Shown piece by piece: positions 60,015 to 64,000 of a stretch of DNA of 64,000 bases. The translations under genes were made by a program, and so were the position numbers. The notes beneath the pieces are model-generated. The model saw only the letters and a list, made by a program, of their open reading frames with translations, had not been told where the DNA came from and did no database searches. The DNA comes from Spirabiliibacterium falconis. GTDB lineage: Bacteria > Pseudomonadota > Gammaproteobacteria > Enterobacterales > Pasteurellaceae. Location: the NCBI RefSeq assembly GCF_014885015.1, contig NZ_JABMIJ010000012.1, forward strand, positions 1 to 64,000, in the 5' to 3' direction. Position 1 is the stretch's first letter; the number at the start of each line of letters is the position of its first letter.

Positions 60015-62572
60015 TAAAATAACTCTTCTGCCTGTGCGCCTGCGCCATCACCGCGATCAATCATAATTTGATAACCGCGCTCTTTAATATGGCGTTTCAC
60101 TGGTTCTGTTCCTTTAATAAAATACTCGGTGAAACCACCACCCAACAAGCCACTGCTTTTATCAATCCGTTTTTCCACAATATTTTCAGGCGGCACATCG
60201 GCTCGTTGTGGCACATCTTTTAATACCGCTTGCATATAACTTTGCCACGCTGGCATTGCGGTGATTGCACCCGCTTCACCACGCCCGAGATCAAACTTAT
60301 TATCGTCAAATCCAACATATACCGCGGTGGCTAAATCAGCCCCAAATCCTGCATACCATGCCACTTTATTATTGTTAGTAGTTCCTGTTTTTCCGCCAAC
60401 GTCCTCACGTTTAAAGCTGTTACCCATACGCCAACCTGTGCCTTTCCAGCTACTTCCTTTTTCACCATACACAGCAGTATGCAAAGCACTACGCATTAAA
60501 AATGCCAGCTCACCTGAAATCACGCGTGGTGCAATCTCTGGCGCTTTATTGTCTGAATCTGCAAGAAGTTTTGGTGCTTGCGTATCATCTAGCTGCTTGT
60601 TTTCAATGTGTAATTCAGGAATATCTGGCACACTGTCAACGTGCTGATCAGGCTCACCGTCCACTTGCGTGTCCTCACTGACCGCACTTTCACTTTTTTC
60701 TTCTGGTGTATCCAAGAATGCCAATCGCTCTTGCTCCCCATAAATCACGGGAATATCATTGCAGGTAAAACAAGCCACCTTCGGATTTGCCTGATAGATT
60801 GTTTTCCCTTCATTATCTTCAATTTTAGAAATCAAATAAGGGTCAATCAAAAATCCCCCATTATCAAACACGGCATACGCTCGCGCCATCTCCAGTGGTG
60901 TAAAAGATGCTGCGCCCAATGCCAATGCCAGCGTGGCTTGGTATTGATCACGCTTAAAACCAAAACGAGGGAGGAAATCCGCCACATAATCAATGCCCAC
61001 CATCTGTGTGGCACGCACCATCATCACGTTTTTCGACTGCCCCAAACCTTGACGCAAACGTAATTGCCCATCATAACGGTTGGGTGAATTTTTCGGTGAC
61101 CACGGCTTTTGCCCTTTGATGTAAACCGTAATTGGGCTGTCATTCAAAATCGTTGATAATGTCAAACCTTTATCCAATGCGGCAGCATAAATAAATGGCT
61201 TAATGGATGACCCCACTTGCACCATTGATTGGGTCGCACGGTTAAATTTACTCTGCCCATAACTAAATCCGCCCACAATCGCCACAATGGCGCCATCGTG
61301 ACTGTTGAGTGAAACCAGTGCAGAGTTTGCATTTGGAATCTGTGCCAGCACCCACTCTTGTTTGCTGTTTTGACGAAGCCAAATTTGATCGCCTGACCGC
61401 ACTTTCATATTTTTTGCCGTCGCTCCCGCCCATTTCATCGCCGAAAGTGGTAAATCCAATGTGTTTCCATCTGCCAATAACACATGAGCTCCTTGTGCAT
61501 TCGTTGACAGTACGGCAGCTGGAATTAAAGGCTGACTATCTGGTAATTTGCGTAAAAAACCTGTAATGCGTGCCTCGTCCCAAGGTGTCTCATCACTTTT
61601 CCATAACGGTGCACCGCCACGATAGCCATGGCGCATATCATAATTGATCAAATTATCGCGAAGTGCGGTTTGCGCATCACGCTGATCGGCAGATTTGATG
61701 GTGGTGTAAACTTTGTAACCTTTCGTGTAAGCATTTTCTTCGCCATACAATTTGACCATCTCTTGGCGCACCATCTCCACCACATAATCCGCTTGAAAAT
61801 CCAATTGGCTACCATGATAACGTGCAGTTAATACTTCATTCTTCGCAGCAGTATATTCCTCTTTGGAAATATAACCTTCATTGAGCATACGCCCTAGCAC
61901 CACATTACGACGCTCTGTCGCACGCTTAAGGGAATAAAGCGGATTCATGGTTGATGGTGCTTTAGGTAGTCCTGCGATCATCGCCATTTCGCCTAAACTC
62001 AGCTCTTGCAAGGTTTTACCGAAATACGTTTTCACAGCCGCCGCCACGCCATAAGAGCGGTAACCAAGATAAATTTTATTCAAATAGAGGTTTAAAATTT
62101 CATTTTTATTGAGATTTTTTTCAATTTCAATGGCCAGCACTGCCTCTTTTACCTTACGTAACAATGTTTTTTCAGGAGAAAGGTAAAAATTACGCGCAAG
62201 TTGTTGAGTGATGGTGCTTGCCCCCTGCGATGCACCACCGTTGGTCACCGCCACCCACACTGCTCGCGCAATGCCGATAGGATCTAGCCCATAATGCTCA
62301 TAAAAACGGCTATCTTCGGTTGCTAACACTGCATGAATGAGTTGCTGTGGAATATTATCTAAGGCAACGGGAATACGTCGCTGCTCACCAATTTCGCCAA
62401 TTAATTGATTATCTGCGGTGTAAACCTGCATAGGTTGTTGCAATTCGACTGTTTTAAGTGTTTTGACATCAGGCAGCTCTGATTTAATGTGATAATACAT
62501 CACCCCCACCGCAACGCAGCCAACAATAATTAGCGTCAACAATGAACTTAATACTATTTTTACGATCTTCAT
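60014..62572 (-). CDS. mrcA: Penicillin-binding protein 1A
   Basis: A bifunctional peptidoglycan glycosyltransferase and transpeptidase anchored in the inner membrane. It has 852 residues: membrane helix at about 5-27, glycosyltransferase with TEDSRFYEHYGLDPIGIARA and QGASTITQQLARN, an OB-like insert, and transpeptidase with SSIKPF (active Ser), SKN (GQSKNVMM) and KTGTTNN. The ATG at 62572 (MKIVKIVLSS) is the family start; an upstream extension of 22 residues overlaps the intergenic region. It is divergent from comA, as in H. influenzae. Confidence 0.96.
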   Translation of the reverse strand: MKIVKIVLSSLLTLIIVGCVAVGVMYYHIKSELPDVKTLKTVELQQPMQVYTADNQLIGEIGEQRRIPVALDNIPQQLIHAVLATEDSRFYEHYGLDPIGIARAVWVAVTNGGASQGASTITQQLARNFYLSPEKTLLRKVKEAVLAIEIEKNLNKNEILNLYLNKIYLGYRSYGVAAAVKTYFGKTLQELSLGEMAMIAGLPKAPSTMNPLYSLKRATERRNVVLGRMLNEGYISKEEYTAAKNEVLTARYHGSQLDFQADYVVEMVRQEMVKLYGEENAYTKGYKVYTTIKSADQRDAQTALRDNLINYDMRHGYRGGAPLWKSDETPWDEARITGFLRKLPDSQPLIPAAVLSTNAQGAHVLLADGNTLDLPLSAMKWAGATAKNMKVRSGDQIWLRQNSKQEWVLAQIPNANSALVSLNSHDGAIVAIVGGFSYGQSKFNRATQSMVQVGSSIKPFIYAAALDKGLTLSTILNDSPITVYIKGQKPWSPKNSPNRYDGQLRLRQGLGQSKNVMMVRATQMVGIDYVADFLPRFGFKRDQYQATLALALGAASFTPLEMARAYAVFDNGGFLIDPYLISKIEDNEGKTIYQANPKVACFTCNDIPVIYGEQERLAFLDTPEEKSESAVSEDTQVDGEPDQHVDSVPDIPELHIENKQLDDTQAPKLLADSDNKAPEIAPRVISGELAFLMRSALHTAVYGEKGSSWKGTGWRMGNSFKREDVGGKTGTTNNNKVAWYAGFGADLATAVYVGFDDNKFDLGRGEAGAITAMPAWQSYMQAVLKDVPQRADVPPENIVEKRIDKSSGLLGGGFTEYFIKGTEPVKRHIKERGYQIMIDRGDGAGAQAEELF

Positions 62573-62691
62573 CGAAAATATCTCTCTTGCCAATCGTGGT
62601 TTTGCCCCAGTTACGCTATAACCATTAAGCGAAACCAAGCAACATAAATTTAATTAATAACCTTACTATGATACCGCAGGATTGGCAAACT

Positions 62692-63498
62692 ATGGAAAAT
62701 TTTCTCGCATTTTTTGCACACGCACGTCGTAAAAAGCCGATCATCGGGCTTGCACAAGAAGGCGAAACCCTCATATTGAGCTACGTTGACCAGCACAAGA
62801 CTGCCCATTATGCACAGCTCACTACACACGCAAATTCAACCGCACTTTGCCCTTTTGATGGATTAACCACACCCTTAAAAACATGCACTATTGTTAGCAC
62901 ACTACCCGTTGACCATATTTGGTATAAAGCCATTATTATGCCTACAAGCACACCTGCTACACGACACCAACAGGTGCTACATATTTTGCACGAAAACTTG
63001 CCAATACCTGTCTCAAGGTTGAATTTTGACTACCATATCACGCCGCTACAACACATCGGTACTCGCCGTCAGATTGACTGTATTGAAATGATTGCTTGCC
63101 AACGAGAGCATATTCACCAGTTACGCCAACAATGCCATCCTCTGCCCCTAAGTGCGGTGGATTATCTGCCATTTGCGTTATTGCGTGCGTTTATATTTTG
63201 TCTGCACGAGCTTGCCTCCAATACCTTATGCGTGTATATACAAGACAATTTCTGCTGTTTGTTATATCCACAACCCGCACAATTACATCATCTGTATCAC
63301 CACACGATCGAAAGTGCGGTCAACATATGGCACCAACGTCATCGCGAAAACCCCATCGATCACCTTGTGCTATATTGCCCACAGCACCTTACATTTACTA
63401 ACCCATTTCAGGTCGCTGAAATACGCATTGATCCTGTTCAATATCCCCATTTTCTCGCACTTGGCTGTGCGTTATGGCAAGGAGGCAACCATGCTTAA
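62692..63498 (+). CDS. comA: Competence protein ComA (PilM-like)
   Basis: First gene of the competence/type IV pilus operon that builds the DNA-uptake machinery. The 268 residues form an actin-like PilM-type protein: RKKPIIGLAQEGETLILSYV near the start and LYCPQHL plus a C-terminal sheet. I prefer the ATG at 62692 because its length is near H. influenzae ComA; an ATG eight codons upstream is also open. It overlaps comB by eight bases. Confidence 0.85.
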   Translation: MENFLAFFAHARRKKPIIGLAQEGETLILSYVDQHKTAHYAQLTTHANSTALCPFDGLTTPLKTCTIVSTLPVDHIWYKAIIMPTSTPATRHQQVLHILHENLPIPVSRLNFDYHITPLQHIGTRRQIDCIEMIACQREHIHQLRQQCHPLPLSAVDYLPFALLRAFIFCLHELASNTLCVYIQDNFCCLLYPQPAQLHHLYHHTIESAVNIWHQRHRENPIDHLVLYCPQHLTFTNPFQVAEIRIDPVQYPHFLALGCALWQGGNHA

Positions 63499-64000
63499 TT
63501 TATTGCCTTGGCGAGAAAAAAAGCTCACACAACGCACACGCAAGCTGACCGCTTGTTATCTCTTAATCATGGTACTTTCTGTCTTAACCGCACTTGGATT
63601 ACAGCAGCAATGCAAGTCCATGCAAGATAAGCTCAACCATTCACGCACAACACTCAGCCAATTGCGTAGTGAAAACCAATTACAGCAACAACGCATTAAC
63701 TTGCTACAAAATAGCCAACGCTCAGATAAACAAAGCACCTTGATCGCAGACAAAGTGCGGTTTATCACATTTATACGTCTACTGAGCCAACTTGCACTGC
63801 AACAAGGCAAACTCACGCTTGCCCAACTGGATGCAAGTGATCCAATACAACATTTGGTGATCGAAGGCGAACAGTTAAGTGAACAAGAATTTCAGCAGCT
63901 GCAAGAAACACTCACACAACACTGGTTAGCACAAGACCACCATCACACGATTAAATTAGCAGATTTCAATGCCGATCAACACGGTATTTCTTTTCGATTA
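63491..64000 (+). CDS. comB: Competence protein ComB (PilN-like), cut by window end
   Basis: The frame starts at ATG 63491 with a strong AAGGAGG site, inside the last codons of comA, and is open for 170 codons to the window edge. It begins MLNLLPWREKKLTQRTRKL, has one membrane helix at about 21-38 and then a coiled coil rich in Gln and Leu, as in PilN. The C-terminus lies outside, though the visible length is already near that of H. influenzae ComB. Confidence 0.85.
   Translation, partial: MLNLLPWREKKLTQRTRKLTACYLLIMVLSVLTALGLQQQCKSMQDKLNHSRTTLSQLRSENQLQQQRINLLQNSQRSDKQSTLIADKVRFITFIRLLSQLALQQGKLTLAQLDASDPIQHLVIEGEQLSEQEFQQLQETLTQHWLAQDHHHTIKLADFNADQHGISFRL

Overview
The window is a chromosomal segment of a Pasteurellaceae bacterium from the Haemophilus influenzae-type DNA-uptake lineage. 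The evidence is the 9-base uptake signal sequence AAGTGCGGT or its complement, which I counted by eye about 98 times (one per ~0.6 kb), often as inverted pairs that form terminators. Several gene blocks are also arranged as in H. influenzae: thrABC next to yggS, rpsU-dnaG-rpoD, prfA-prmC-sirB1-lolCDE-aroG, and mrcA beside comAB. I cannot name the species.

Layout. 1-5 kb: thrABC on the minus strand, with a threonine/isoleucine-rich leader peptide and attenuator. 5-7.3 kb: yggS and putP. 7.4-7.8 kb: a five-tRNA operon. 8-10.3 kb: nagB, a NUDIX hydrolase and pflA. 10.4-14 kb: hflKC and purA. 14.1-17.4 kb: nanQ with a NanK-like ROK protein whose catalytic loops are altered, an AGCS symporter and tRNA-Ile(CAU). 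17.5-22.8 kb: rpoD, dnaG, rpsU and divergent tsaD. 22.8-29.4 kb: an HdeD-like protein, plsY, folB, a HAD phosphatase, aspA, fxsA and groES-groEL with a sigma-32 promoter. 29.4-35.2 kb: an AT-rich catabolic island with no uptake signal. 35.2-47 kb: azoR-doxX-lysR, a small unknown gene, aroG, lolCDE, a 2-hydroxyacid dehydrogenase, sirB1, prmC, prfA and hemA. 47-53.4 kb: a complete RbbA-type ABC efflux operon. 53.5-55.1 kb: 4.5S RNA (ffs), tesB and RNase P RNA (rnpB). 55.2-64 kb: kdsD-kdsC, an AhpD-like protein, fumC, a chalcone-isomerase-like exported protein, a small coiled-coil protein, mrcA, comA and the start of comB.

The most interesting region is the island at 29.4-35.2 kb. A TRAP transporter (DctM, DctQ, DctP) is divergent from a bicupin, an HpcH/HpaI-type aldolase and an alpha/beta hydrolase. 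Together these look like uptake and breakdown of an unidentified organic acid to pyruvate plus an aldehyde. The island has no uptake signal of its own. It is bounded by two nearly identical ~35-bp direct repeats, each made of a terminator hairpin plus the stop codon of the adjoining minus-strand gene. This suggests gain or loss by recombination between terminators, possibly after natural transformation. The second notable point is the NanK-like gene: it keeps the ROK zinc and adenosine motifs but has lost the phosphate-binding loops and the catalytic aspartate, so it is probably not a kinase.

Everything here comes from reading the sequence. Family assignments rest on motifs and length, and no database search was run.
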